Shown: one piece after another, positions 53,289-62,163 of the stretch
Layout of the letters: every line of letters starts with the position of its first letter
Numbering within the stretch: the stretch's first letter is position 1
Assembly: GCF_011813015.1 (NCBI RefSeq)
Contig: NZ_QHLQ01000019.1
Location: 1 to 64,000, forward strand
Origin: Parasedimentitalea denitrificans
GTDB taxonomy: Bacteria > Pseudomonadota > Alphaproteobacteria > Rhodobacterales > Rhodobacteraceae
DNA: 64,000 nt
Direction of reading: 5' to 3'
Notes under the pieces: generated by a model
What the model was told of the DNA's origin: nothing
Databases searched by the model: none
What the model saw: the letters and a program-made list of their open reading frames with translations, nothing else
Position numbers and translations under genes: made by a program

Positions 53289-53576
53289 ATGCCGACTGAA
53301 CCACAAACATATGTTTTGGATTTGCCAAATGCATTTTCTGAGCTGACACCACTGATCACGTTCCTGGATGGAGCGGGATCGCAACCGATCAAGATCGATT
53401 GCAGTGAGGTGGCGATGATGCCGTCTCGGTGTCTGCAAATGCTGCTTGGAGCAGAACAACAATGGCGATCCGAGGGGTTAGATTTCTCGGTCGTAAATAT
53501 CAACGAAGGCTGCCGCCGGGCATTATCCCTGATGGGGGTCGATGCAAACCGATTTGAAGATAAGGAAACAGCATGA
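53289..53576 (+). CDS. single-domain STAS protein of the chemotaxis operon
   Basis: About 95 residues of the STAS (anti-sigma-factor antagonist-like) family: IKIDCSEVAMMPSRCLQMLL is the core strand-helix, and NINEGCRRALSLMG the end. The ATG at 53289 has no strong ribosome site; longer frames are not conserved-looking. It overlaps cheY by four bases (ATGA). STAS genes at the head of alphaproteobacterial che operons are known but their exact role is unclear. Confidence 0.85.
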   Translation: MPTEPQTYVLDLPNAFSELTPLITFLDGAGSQPIKIDCSEVAMMPSRCLQMLLGAEQQWRSEGLDFSVVNINEGCRRALSLMGVDANRFEDKETA

Positions 53577-53947
53577 AAACCAAAGTTTTGGCGATAGATG
53601 ATTCCCGCACTATTCGTAATCTGCTTGCAGCCTGCCTAGAGGAAGCTGGATTTGAATATCACAGCGCCGTGGACGGCCGTGAAGGGGTAGACTTGTACCC
53701 TGACCTGGCCCCGGATGTGGTGATCACTGACATCAACATGCCTAACCTCGACGGTTTCGGCGTGATCGAAGAACTCCGCGGTGATGGCATCAATTCCAAG
53801 GTTCCGATCCTGGTTCTAACTACCGAGAGCTCAGCTGACCTGAAGGCGCGTGCGCGTTCTGCCGGTGCGACCGGTTGGATCACCAAACCCTTTGATGATG
53901 ATTCTCTGATCTTTGCACTTAAGCGCGTAACAGGGGCGGTTGCATAA
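53573..53947 (+). CDS. cheY: chemotaxis response regulator CheY (1)
   Basis: 124 residues, single receiver domain: acid pair in AIDDSRTIR, phospho-Asp in VVITDINMPNLDG, Thr in LTTES and Lys in ITKPFD. It lies directly before cheA. AAGGA lies 6 bases before the ATG. Confidence 0.95.
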   Translation: MKTKVLAIDDSRTIRNLLAACLEEAGFEYHSAVDGREGVDLYPDLAPDVVITDINMPNLDGFGVIEELRGDGINSKVPILVLTTESSADLKARARSAGATGWITKPFDDDSLIFALKRVTGAVA

Positions 53948-53948
53948 A

Positions 53949-56138
53949 ATGACTGGTTCGATCATGGATACATTCTTTGAGGAGTGCGAAGAGCTCCTTG
54001 AGGCAATGGATGCGGGTCTGGCTGCCATCGAAGAAGGCGACCAGGACGCGGAGACCGTCAACGCGGTGTTTCGGGCTGTGCACTCCATCAAAGGCGGCGC
54101 TGGTGCGTTTGGCCTAGATGACCTGGTGGCCTTTGCGCACAACTTTGAAACTGTTTTTGACGATGTACGTTCCAATAAGCTGCAACTGGACGAAAAACTG
54201 GTCCAGCTTTTGTTCCGGGCCAGCGATCACCTGTCTGATCTTGTGACCTGCGCACGGGATGGTGGTGAGGTCGATCAAGCACATCACGATGTGCTGATCT
54301 CGGCTCTGGGCGAATACATTGACGACGACGAAGAAGAACTGGTCTTTGAGCCTATGGGTGTTGGGGCCGCGTTCGATCCTGCCCCCCTGCCCTCGCTTGC
54401 CGAGGCGAAAGAGGCCACTTTCGACATTCGTTTCCATCCGTTGAAAGAGATGTTTGATACTGGAAATGAACCATATTTCCTGTTTCAGGCTTTGTCTGAC
54501 TTGGGCGAGCTTACTGTTCGGTTGGACGATAGCGAACTGCCTGGGTACGACGCGATGGAAGATGGCGAAAGCTATCTATCCTGGGAGCTGACATTGGTGA
54601 CCAGCGAAAATCGGTCAGCGATCGAGGCTGTGTTTGAATTTGTCGAAGGTCTATGTGAGCTGTCCATCAGCTCTGAAGGTGAAGAAGAAGCCGACGCCGA
54701 TGCTCTTGCAGCACTGAACGCGGCTTTCGGCCTTCCTCCGGTTGAAGAAGAAAGCGCGGTGGCGCTCCCTTTAGAGCAGCCGGTGCCTGACGCTGTCGAA
54801 ACCCCCGCCCCGGTTGATGCCGTGGCTGAGGTGGAGGTCACTCCGGTGCCGGAAGTTGAGTCTGAAAAAGTTGCGATCAAAGCGGCGGGTTCGAAGAAGG
54901 AATCAACAAAGTCGAGTGGGCCAAAACCCACCCTGCGAGTTGAGCTTGACCGTGTTGACCGCCTGATTAACGCAGTAGGAGAGTTGATCATCAACCACTC
55001 CATGCTGGCTCAGCAGATTGCCAACCTGGACGTTAGTGATACCCGTGATGTCGAGACCGAGCTGGAAGGGTTTAAAAACCTGGCTCGTGACATTCAAGAA
55101 GGTGTCATGGCGATCCGCGCCCAGCCTGTGAAACCGCTGTTTCAGCGTATGGCCCGTATTGTCCGAGAGGCTTCGGCCGCTACTGGCAAAACAGCCAAGC
55201 TGATAACAATCGGTGAGACCACTGAGGTCGACAAGACGGTGATTGAACGTCTGGCCGATCCGTTGACGCATATCCTGCGCAACGCGGTTGATCACGGGAT
55301 TGAAAGCCCAGAAGCCAGGGCTGCGGCTGGTAAAGAAAAAGGCGGCGAAATTACCCTGACTGCGGCGCATCGTTCCGGCTCTGTCTGTATCGAAGTCAAA
55401 GATGACGGCGCTGGGTTGAACCGCAAGAAGATCCGCCAGATCGCCATTGATAAGGGTCTGATCCCTGAAAATGCCGAACTGAACGACAGTGAGATCGACA
55501 ACCTGTTGTTCTTGCCGGGCTTCTCTACTGCCAAAGAAATCTCGAACCTGTCGGGTCGTGGTGTTGGTATGGATGTGGTGAAAAACGCGGTGACGGCGCT
55601 GGGTGGTCGGGTCAATATCTCCTCGAATCCTGGCCAAGGTTCTGTGTTCTCAATCATTCTGCCACTGACGCTGGCCGTTATGGATGGAATGGTCGTTTCG
55701 GTTGCCGGGCACACAATGGTGGTGCCTATCACGGCTATCGTTGAAACCATGCGCGGTAACGATGACATGATCAACAACCTCGGTGCGGATGGCACACTGT
55801 TGTCTATTCGTGGCAGTTTTGTTCCGATTTGTGATGTTGCTGGCAGCCTTGGTCTGCGTAGCAACACAGGGGACGAACCGGCTGGTGTCTACCTACTGGT
55901 TGAAACCGAAAATGGCGACCGGTGTGCCCTTGCAGTGGACGACATTCATGATCAACGCCAAGTGGTGATCAAAAGTCTGGATGGCGTCTGTGGCAATGTA
56001 CCTGGCGTTTCCGCCGCAACTATTCTTGGGGACGGCAAAATCGCCATGATCCTTGATCCTGAAAGCATCGTAACGGCGTCGTCCTCGGCAGCCGTCTTTG
56101 ACACCGACCGGAGGATGAGCAATGCAATTGCAAGCTGA
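53949..56138 (+). CDS. cheA: chemotaxis histidine kinase CheA
   Basis: About 729 residues. HPt with the phospho-His in FRAVHSIKGGAGAFG (His about 45); a P2-like domain (about 150-240); an acidic/Pro linker (about 275-320); the dimerisation domain (LRVELDRVDRLINAVGELII); HATPase (LTHILRNAVDHGIE, DDGAGL, GRGVGMDVV); and a CheW-like P5 domain at the end. The ATG at 53949 follows the cheY stop by one base. All catalytic elements appear intact. Confidence 0.96.
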   Translation: MTGSIMDTFFEECEELLEAMDAGLAAIEEGDQDAETVNAVFRAVHSIKGGAGAFGLDDLVAFAHNFETVFDDVRSNKLQLDEKLVQLLFRASDHLSDLVTCARDGGEVDQAHHDVLISALGEYIDDDEEELVFEPMGVGAAFDPAPLPSLAEAKEATFDIRFHPLKEMFDTGNEPYFLFQALSDLGELTVRLDDSELPGYDAMEDGESYLSWELTLVTSENRSAIEAVFEFVEGLCELSISSEGEEEADADALAALNAAFGLPPVEEESAVALPLEQPVPDAVETPAPVDAVAEVEVTPVPEVESEKVAIKAAGSKKESTKSSGPKPTLRVELDRVDRLINAVGELIINHSMLAQQIANLDVSDTRDVETELEGFKNLARDIQEGVMAIRAQPVKPLFQRMARIVREASAATGKTAKLITIGETTEVDKTVIERLADPLTHILRNAVDHGIESPEARAAAGKEKGGEITLTAAHRSGSVCIEVKDDGAGLNRKKIRQIAIDKGLIPENAELNDSEIDNLLFLPGFSTAKEISNLSGRGVGMDVVKNAVTALGGRVNISSNPGQGSVFSIILPLTLAVMDGMVVSVAGHTMVVPITAIVETMRGNDDMINNLGADGTLLSIRGSFVPICDVAGSLGLRSNTGDEPAGVYLLVETENGDRCALAVDDIHDQRQVVIKSLDGVCGNVPGVSAATILGDGKIAMILDPESIVTASSSAAVFDTDRRMSNAIAS

Positions 56139-56589
56139 AACCAAACACACTGAACACAGCGAGTTCGTCAGTTTCACTGTCGCAAGCCAAGCGTTCTGCC
56201 TGAAAATAACCCAGATCCGTGAAATTCGGCGCTGGCAACCGGTCACGGTTCTGCCTCATGCGCCGGCCGATGTTCTGGGCGTGATGAACCTGCGTGGTGC
56301 GGTGATTCCGATTTATGATCTGTCAGCACGGTTTGGTCTTGAGCAGGCCGAAGCCAGCGAGCGCAACGTTGTTATTGTTGTCTCGGTTCATGACAAACCC
56401 GTCGGGCTCTTGGCTGAATCCGTGTCCGAGATCATCTCGATTGATCCGGAAGACATTCAGGAAACACCGCAGGTGGATAGCCGTAACACTATGGATTTCA
56501 TTCAAGGGATTATCTCTCAGAATGATGAAATGGTGCGGATCATCAATCTGAACGCGGTTATTGCCTCGACGGAGCAGGTGGCACTGTGA
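56122..56589 (+). CDS. cheW: chemotaxis coupling protein CheW
   Basis: 155 residues. FVSFTVASQAFCLKITQIREI and VLGVMNLRGAVIPIYDLS are hallmark CheW strands. It links receptors to CheA. The start overlaps the end of cheA by 17 bases and has GGAGG 7 bases upstream. Confidence 0.96.
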   Translation: MQLQAETKHTEHSEFVSFTVASQAFCLKITQIREIRRWQPVTVLPHAPADVLGVMNLRGAVIPIYDLSARFGLEQAEASERNVVIVVSVHDKPVGLLAESVSEIISIDPEDIQETPQVDSRNTMDFIQGIISQNDEMVRIINLNAVIASTEQVAL

Positions 56590-57446
56590 CCATAGCCAGT
56601 TCGATAGAGTCCGGAGCGGGCCAATTTACCCTGTCAGATCAGGATTTTGATGCAATTGCCAAGTTTGCCCATAAGAACTTTGGGCTGGCTCTGTCGAGCA
56701 ACAAGAAACCCTTGGTCTCGTCGCGGTTGTCGCGGCGGCTAAACAAGCTGAAGGTGCGGAACTTCAATAAATACCTGGCGAGCTTAGATGCGCCGGGTGG
56801 CGAGGGTGAGCGCAGCGAATTGTTGTCGCTGTTGACCACCAACGTGACGCAGTTCTTTCGGGAATCGCATCATTTTGATACTCTGCGCAACGACGTTTTG
56901 CCGCCGTTGATCGAAAAGGCCCGCAGTGGTGGCCGGGTTCGGTTGTGGTCTGCGGGCTGCTCTAACGGGCAAGAACCGTATACCATTGCCATGGTGCTTC
57001 ATAAGCTCTGCCCCGAGGCAGGTCGGTTGGATATCAAGATTCTTGGCACCGACATCGACCCGGTTGTTGTCCGCACTGCACAGGCGGCGCAATACCCTGC
57101 CGATGAACTGGCCCAGATCCCGGCTGAATACCGGGTCAAGGCTGATGCTGGCGCAGAAAACAAGATCCCTGAAGCTGTCCGCTCCTTGGTTAGCTTTGGT
57201 GTTTTGAACCTGATCGAACCGTTTCCGTTTCGCGGTAAGTTTGATGCCATTTTCTGTCGCAACGTGGCGATCTATTTTGACAATCCGACCCAGCAAAATG
57301 TCTGGTCGGCGTTTCAAAAGTCGCTGAATCCGAATGGCTACCTTTTCATTGGTCACTCGGAACGCATGTCCGGCCCTGCAGCCCAACAACTAAGGGCCTC
57401 GGGGATTACAACCTACATCAACTCTTCTGCCGGCTCCCTCGCCTAA
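56586..57446 (+). CDS. cheR: receptor methyltransferase CheR
   Basis: 286 residues. An N-terminal helical domain is followed by the AdoMet-binding fold (RLWSAGCSNGQEPYTIAM, ILGTDIDPVVV, DAIFCRNVAIYF). It methylates chemoreceptors. GTG start overlapping the cheW stop (GTGA). Confidence 0.96.
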   Translation: MTIASSIESGAGQFTLSDQDFDAIAKFAHKNFGLALSSNKKPLVSSRLSRRLNKLKVRNFNKYLASLDAPGGEGERSELLSLLTTNVTQFFRESHHFDTLRNDVLPPLIEKARSGGRVRLWSAGCSNGQEPYTIAMVLHKLCPEAGRLDIKILGTDIDPVVVRTAQAAQYPADELAQIPAEYRVKADAGAENKIPEAVRSLVSFGVLNLIEPFPFRGKFDAIFCRNVAIYFDNPTQQNVWSAFQKSLNPNGYLFIGHSERMSGPAAQQLRASGITTYINSSAGSLA

Positions 57447-57483
57447 TTTGCCGGATCTGAAGTCACTACAAGGAAACTAAAAA

Positions 57484-57870
57484 ATGAGCCTCAAAGACTC
57501 TCTGCGCGTTATGGTTGTTGATGACATGTCCACAAGTCGTGGAATTCTGACCCAGACATTGGATGAACTGGGTATCAAGAACTATATGGTTGAAAACAAC
57601 GGTCAGTCCGCCTTTCAAAAGATCGCCACCAATCCGGTGCATCTGGTCCTTTCGGACTATAACATGCCCGGCATGGATGGTTTGGGCCTGCTTAAATGTA
57701 TGCGTGAAAACCGTTCCACTCAGCGGACTGGTTTCATTCTGGTAACGGGTAAGCCGACACCAGAAGTGGTCGAAGTTGGGCGCCGTCTTGCAATGAACAA
57801 CATCATTCGCAAGCCGTTTACCGTAGCGACCATGAAACAGGCGATCGAACAAGTGGTAGGACGCCTGTAA
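57484..57870 (+). CDS. cheY: chemotaxis response regulator CheY (2)
   Basis: 128 residues, single receiver: VVDDMSTSR, phospho-Asp in LVLSDYNMPGMDG, and Lys in IIRKPFT. Followed two bases later by the CheT/CheZ-like gene, which suggests that this CheY is the one dephosphorylated by it. Confidence 0.95.
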   Translation: MSLKDSLRVMVVDDMSTSRGILTQTLDELGIKNYMVENNGQSAFQKIATNPVHLVLSDYNMPGMDGLGLLKCMRENRSTQRTGFILVTGKPTPEVVEVGRRLAMNNIIRKPFTVATMKQAIEQVVGRL

Positions 57871-57872
57871 TC

Positions 57873-58202
57873 ATGGAACAGAATGGTAAAACCCTGACTG
57901 ATCTCTGCGCGATTTCCGCTCGTGAAATGTCTCATCTGCAGGCTCAGGTTCAACAGCTTGAAGACGTGGTGTTTACCATTTTGGAAAGCGACAGCAAACC
58001 GACAAGCAAAGACCGTCAGGCGCTTCAGGATTTCGATCTGGTTGCGCAGACGCTCGCCGGTTTGTCTGGCTTTTATCAACGCCTGCGGTTGCAGACGATG
58101 GATGGAAGTGAGTCGAATCTAAAGACAGCGTCCGAGGCTGTTACGCTGCAGAAATTGCGTGAGCGCCTGCGCGATACGGATGCAGCCCACTCTGCATATT
58201 AG
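57873..58202 (+). CDS. CheT/CheZ-like phosphatase candidate
   Basis: 109 residues, mostly helical. The core DFDLVAQTLAGLSGFYQRL contains DLVAQ, matching the DXXXQ catalytic motif of CheZ (DLTGQ) and the CheT proteins of alphaproteobacteria. It directly follows a cheY and ends the operon before a terminator. It would speed dephosphorylation of CheY-P. Overall similarity beyond the motif is weak by eye. Confidence 0.65.
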   Translation: MEQNGKTLTDLCAISAREMSHLQAQVQQLEDVVFTILESDSKPTSKDRQALQDFDLVAQTLAGLSGFYQRLRLQTMDGSESNLKTASEAVTLQKLRERLRDTDAAHSAY

Positions 58203-58265
58203 GCGAATGTACCGAGATCGCCCTTACTGGGTGGTTCCTAGGTAGCTAGCTTTGCTTCTTTTACA

Positions 58266-58294
58266 AACCGTGATCAATTCGATCACGGTTTTTT
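58266..58294 (+). terminator. Rho-independent terminator of the che operon
   Basis: AACCGTGATC pairs with GATCACGGTT around AATTC-type loop and is followed by a T run. Confidence 0.93.
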
Positions 58295-58362
58295 CTTTCT
58301 CTTTGTGCTCGGCGCGCGATAGAATGGTCCTTAACTGGTGTTAACTGCGTTGAGGTTGCGAA

Positions 58363-59862
58363 GTGACTGCTATTTTTCGGATTTTTTGCGTCTTGGCCCT
58401 GGCGGTTGCCCCGGCTTTTGGTCAGGCAGATAGTCGCCGGATTGCCTTGGTTATGGGCATGTCCGAATATCAAAGCCTCCCGTCTTTGGATAACACTAAA
58501 AATGACGCTGTTGCCATGGCTGCAACGCTTGAGGGAATTGGCTTTGATGTCACTCTTTCTGTTGATGCGGGTGTGGCGGAAGTTGAACAATTGCTGGAAG
58601 ATTTTTCCTTTCGCTCTGAGGTTGCAGATCTCGCACTGATCTATTTTGCCGGTCACGGGATTGAGGTGCAGGGCGAGAATTTTCTAATTCCTGTGGATGC
58701 CGCGGTGAACAGCAACCTGGATGTGCAGCGTCAATCACTGTCATTAAAGCGTCTGTTGGGGGCAGTGGATCGCGCCAGAAAAATGCGCATCGTTATTCTG
58801 GATAGTTGTCGCGACAACCCATTGGGCGATGGGATTGCTCTGAGCAGTAATACGGCGGCAAATGCTGATGGCGAAGGCACACGCGGCGGCGGTGGCGGCA
58901 TGGCCGCGGCAGACCCTGACCGCGGAACATTGGTGGCCTTTGCCGCGCGCGATGGACAGGTGGCGCTGGACGGGAGTGGGGACAATAGCCCTTACGCGAC
59001 TGCTCTGATGAGCAAGATGACCGAACCGGGCTTGGAAATTAGCCTGATGTTCCGACAGGTTCGCGACAGTGTGCTGAACCAAACCGGTAACCTACAAGAG
59101 CCGCATACCTATGGATCGCTGACCGGGGTGCCCTTTTACCTGGCCGGTGCAGCCGAAGGTCAGGTCGATGTTGCTTCGATCGAGCCCATCGACGCTTGGG
59201 CCTCATTGCGGTCCGACCAAGAGGAGCAACTTCTGGCATTGGCAGATCAGGGTGATACCCGATCGATGCTGGGGCTAGCCTATATGCGGTTGAACCCAAA
59301 CGAAGGCCGGTTTGATCCAACGGCGGCGGTAACTTTCTTGCAGACGGCTTCGGATGCAGGCTCACCTGAGGCACAGTTCGAATTGGCCAAACTGTACGAA
59401 CGTGGCACAGGTGTTGCGGTGGATCATACCAAGGCATTGGCACTGTATCGCGCTGCTGCAGAACAGGATTTTTCTGATGCAATCAATGATCTTGGCTTCC
59501 TGCATTATCAGGGTGGGCTGGGCCTGCCGGCGGATCCGCAAAAGGCCCTGACGTTCTTTGAACGCGCTGCTGATTTGCGCCACCCGCAAGCACAGTTCAA
59601 TTTTGCAGCTCTGATCGATGATGGGTTGATTGCTAACAAGGGTCCTGACGAATCTGCCTATTATCTTTATCAGGCCTTGCGGTCCGGTAGCGCGGATGTT
59701 CTAGACCTGCTGAGTAAGCGTCCCGCAATGTTCACAGGGGAAACCCGTCGTGCACTGCAGGCCATGTTGAAGGAACACAACTTCTACCAAGGCTCTATCG
59801 ACGGGGACTTTGGTCCAGGTACGCAGCGTGGCATTCGACGCGCATATGGAATTGAAGATTAA
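58363..59862 (+). CDS. secreted caspase-like protein with SEL1 repeats
   Basis: 499 residues. A signal peptide (FCVLALAVAPAFG) is followed by a caspase-like domain with His in YFAGHG (about 98) and Cys in LDSCRDNP (about 149). A Gly-rich loop follows (around GGGGGMAAA). SEL1-like repeats occupy about 290-430 (AQFELAKLYERGTGVAVDH, INDLGFLHYQGGLGLPAD). The C-terminus resembles a peptidoglycan-binding type 1 domain (LKEHNFYQGSIDGDFGPGT). GTG start after GAGG. Probably a periplasmic, wall-associated protease or pseudoprotease. Second of two caspase-like genes here. Confidence 0.9.
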   Translation: MTAIFRIFCVLALAVAPAFGQADSRRIALVMGMSEYQSLPSLDNTKNDAVAMAATLEGIGFDVTLSVDAGVAEVEQLLEDFSFRSEVADLALIYFAGHGIEVQGENFLIPVDAAVNSNLDVQRQSLSLKRLLGAVDRARKMRIVILDSCRDNPLGDGIALSSNTAANADGEGTRGGGGGMAAADPDRGTLVAFAARDGQVALDGSGDNSPYATALMSKMTEPGLEISLMFRQVRDSVLNQTGNLQEPHTYGSLTGVPFYLAGAAEGQVDVASIEPIDAWASLRSDQEEQLLALADQGDTRSMLGLAYMRLNPNEGRFDPTAAVTFLQTASDAGSPEAQFELAKLYERGTGVAVDHTKALALYRAAAEQDFSDAINDLGFLHYQGGLGLPADPQKALTFFERAADLRHPQAQFNFAALIDDGLIANKGPDESAYYLYQALRSGSADVLDLLSKRPAMFTGETRRALQAMLKEHNFYQGSIDGDFGPGTQRGIRRAYGIED

Positions 59863-59889
59863 ACACAAGTAATTAGACTGGATGACGTT

Positions 59890-60510
59890 ATGAAATTACT
59901 TCGAGCAGCTTTGTTTTCCCTGCTGGCTGGGGTAATATTTCCACCGCAAATTGCCCAGGCGCAGTCAGATGATTTTCCCACGTCGGGTGATGATTACCAA
60001 GGGGAAGATAGCCACTCAGTGGAAGGTCGTTCTGATGAATTTGAGCAGGAGAAAGAAAACGGGCCTAAGTTAACTGACGCTGACGAAGTTCTTGAGCGCC
60101 TTGCAACCATTCGCGATGAGTGCCAGCCAGCCGAGCTTTATAGAATTGACTGCCTAGCCGAGCGGTTGACGACATTAGAAAAGAGCATGGATAATCTAGT
60201 CGGATATGGCGAGGCGCGGGATATTCTGAGCGATACAGCCAATCAGCTGCGCGAAATCACGCAGAACAATCTGGATCAGGACAGGCCAAGGGCGCGCTTG
60301 GAGTCTACTGATGGAAGCTTCCGCTCGAAAAGCCCTTTGTCTGCGGTATCAGCGGCCAATGAACGGCGAGCGCTGGCACAAGCAGTGGCAGTTCTGGCAG
60401 AGGCCGAAACCCGACTATTACGATCTGCCGAAAGTTCATCAAGACGAGCGGTGCAGTACCAGCAGATCGCAGCCGCACTGGGATCAAACAAGGTATTGCT
60501 GCGCTCGTAG
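59890..60510 (+). CDS. exported protein of unknown function
   Basis: 206 residues. A signal peptide (FSLLAGVIFPPQIAQAQ) is followed by an acidic stretch (about 27-65) and then helices with two cysteines (DECQPAELYRIDCLAERL). The family is not recognised. It lies 27 bases after the caspase-SEL1 gene and is probably co-expressed with it; a coiled-coil partner in the periplasm is possible. Confidence 0.78.
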   Translation: MKLLRAALFSLLAGVIFPPQIAQAQSDDFPTSGDDYQGEDSHSVEGRSDEFEQEKENGPKLTDADEVLERLATIRDECQPAELYRIDCLAERLTTLEKSMDNLVGYGEARDILSDTANQLREITQNNLDQDRPRARLESTDGSFRSKSPLSAVSAANERRALAQAVAVLAEAETRLLRSAESSSRRAVQYQQIAAALGSNKVLLRS

Positions 60511-60518
60511 TGACTGAC

Positions 60519-61352
60519 CTAGAGCTTGCCTTCCGCCAGCCATTGGTCCAGCTGGCGGCGGCTGATCTCAAAGTGCATGCTATCTTCGCGCCGGAACCCG
60601 GCGCCCCAAACCCAGCCTTCATCGTTGAAAAAGTCTGCGATAATAGTCAGCCCCAACTGTGTTTTCCCATCAGTGAAATTGTCCAGCTGCCCGTCAATGT
60701 TCAGGTCAACGGCTAGCCCATAACTATGTGTCGACAGTGAGTTCTGGGTGCCGCGGATGCGGCGTACACATAGGGCGCCGGCTGTGTTGATGCGGGCATA
60801 CAGGTCCGGATCGACGGACCGGATGTTCTCAAAGACCACTTTCAGGCTGGTGATAGCAGGCTGCAACATGCTGACCCGAATTGGCCCTACCTGTTCGGTG
60901 ATCAACTTGGCCTTCAGATCCGGGTTGGTCATTGGCTGGCAATTATCGTTCAGGTCCTCACGTGGGCGACCAAGCTTTTCTGACAGATAAGATCCGCCTG
61001 CCACTTGCAGCCCCTGGTTCACATTTGTGCGATCAGCAATCAGAACAACCTGTGCATAATCCAAGTCTGCGCCAGGAGTTTGTGCCCAAATCTCCTGCTC
61101 GCCATCTGCGTCTGCGGTCGCCGGGGCCGACGCACCACCAACGGGAAGGCGTGCAACTTCGCTTCTTAGATCAGACAATCGCACTTGCAGGTCTTCGATT
61201 TGCTGGCGCAGCATTTCGATTTCGATCCGGGCCGTGGAATCAACCGCAGCCCCTTCAAACCCTTCTTCTGATAACGCCCATTTCAGGGCAAACCAGATGC
61301 CGGGTAACAGCATCAGGGCAACGGCTAGGATAATGGCAGGTAATACGCGCAT
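60519..61352 (-). CDS. membrane-anchored M15-family peptidase
   Basis: 277 residues. An N-terminal membrane helix and a short coiled coil (about 38-70) are followed by a C-terminal M15-type zinc peptidase domain. Zinc ligands are visible in STHSYGLAVDLN (His, Asp) and DSMHFEIS (His), as in VanY-like carboxypeptidases and phage L-alanyl-D-glutamate endopeptidases. It would trim peptidoglycan peptides, perhaps to make room for an envelope complex. AGAGGT lies 4 bases before the ATG. Confidence 0.87.
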   Translation of the reverse strand: MRVLPAIILAVALMLLPGIWFALKWALSEEGFEGAAVDSTARIEIEMLRQQIEDLQVRLSDLRSEVARLPVGGASAPATADADGEQEIWAQTPGADLDYAQVVLIADRTNVNQGLQVAGGSYLSEKLGRPREDLNDNCQPMTNPDLKAKLITEQVGPIRVSMLQPAITSLKVVFENIRSVDPDLYARINTAGALCVRRIRGTQNSLSTHSYGLAVDLNIDGQLDNFTDGKTQLGLTIIADFFNDEGWVWGAGFRREDSMHFEISRRQLDQWLAEGKL

Positions 61353-61533
61353 GTGGACCTCTTACATGATTAATGCCAATTCATCTGGTTCTACCGTGCG
61401 AGTAAAGCTTTTCGTGAAAATCTGGCGGATTTCCTTACCCTTAGAAATTTCAGCGAATACGTCAAAGCCATTGGCAGGGTCTTGGCAGTGGTATAGGCTC
61501 GGACGATAACTGGTCCTTTTTTGGAGGTATGTA

Positions 61534-62115
61534 ATGGTACGTCTCAACGTTTTATTTGTTAGCCTTCTGGTTGCTGGTCTTGGGACCGCGCCAGCCGTAT
61601 TTGCGCAAGCCGCCGAAGAAATGTCCGTAGAGGAACTGACAGCGGCCTTTAAAAAGCAAAAGACCCGCGGTTTGGTTATTGTGCCAAATGCTGCCGCTGA
61701 GGCAACGACAGATACGGCCGCACAGGAAACAGCGACGGTTGCTGCCGTTGCTGCCGAAGAGTATGAGCCGGTTGAGCGTCAGGCTCAGGTCAACGTGCCG
61801 ATCTCGTTTGATTTTGACAGCGCAGCACTTCGGGCTGATCAACAACCCAAGCTGGTCAAAATGTGTCAGGCAATGCAACTGCTTGATGGAACTGTTTTCC
61901 AGATTATTGGCCACACCGACAGCTCTGGCTCTGCAAATTACAATCAGCGCCTGTCCCTGCTTCGCGCACAGGAAGTTCGCCGACACTTGATTTCGGACTG
62001 CGGTATTGATGGATCCATGCTCAACGCAATTGGCATGGGTGAAACTGCCCCATTTGATGGCAATGATACCCGCGGCGATATTAATCGTCGGGTTGAATTC
62101 CAGGCTCTTGGCTAA
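61534..62115 (+). CDS. OmpA-family peptidoglycan-binding protein
   Basis: 193 residues with a signal peptide (SLLVAGLGTAPAVFAQ) and an Ala/Thr-rich linker. The C-terminal ~115 residues are an OmpA domain (ISFDFDSAALRADQ, IIGHTDSSGSANYNQRLSLL, INRRVEFQ). It does not carry a lipobox. It lies 48 bases upstream of the Ser/Thr kinase with GGAGG before its ATG. Confidence 0.92.
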   Translation: MVRLNVLFVSLLVAGLGTAPAVFAQAAEEMSVEELTAAFKKQKTRGLVIVPNAAAEATTDTAAQETATVAAVAAEEYEPVERQAQVNVPISFDFDSAALRADQQPKLVKMCQAMQLLDGTVFQIIGHTDSSGSANYNQRLSLLRAQEVRRHLISDCGIDGSMLNAIGMGETAPFDGNDTRGDINRRVEFQALG

Positions 62116-62163
62116 AATTATTCGCGCGCTTAACGCCGCTGCAGATACGCCGTGGAGGGCGCT

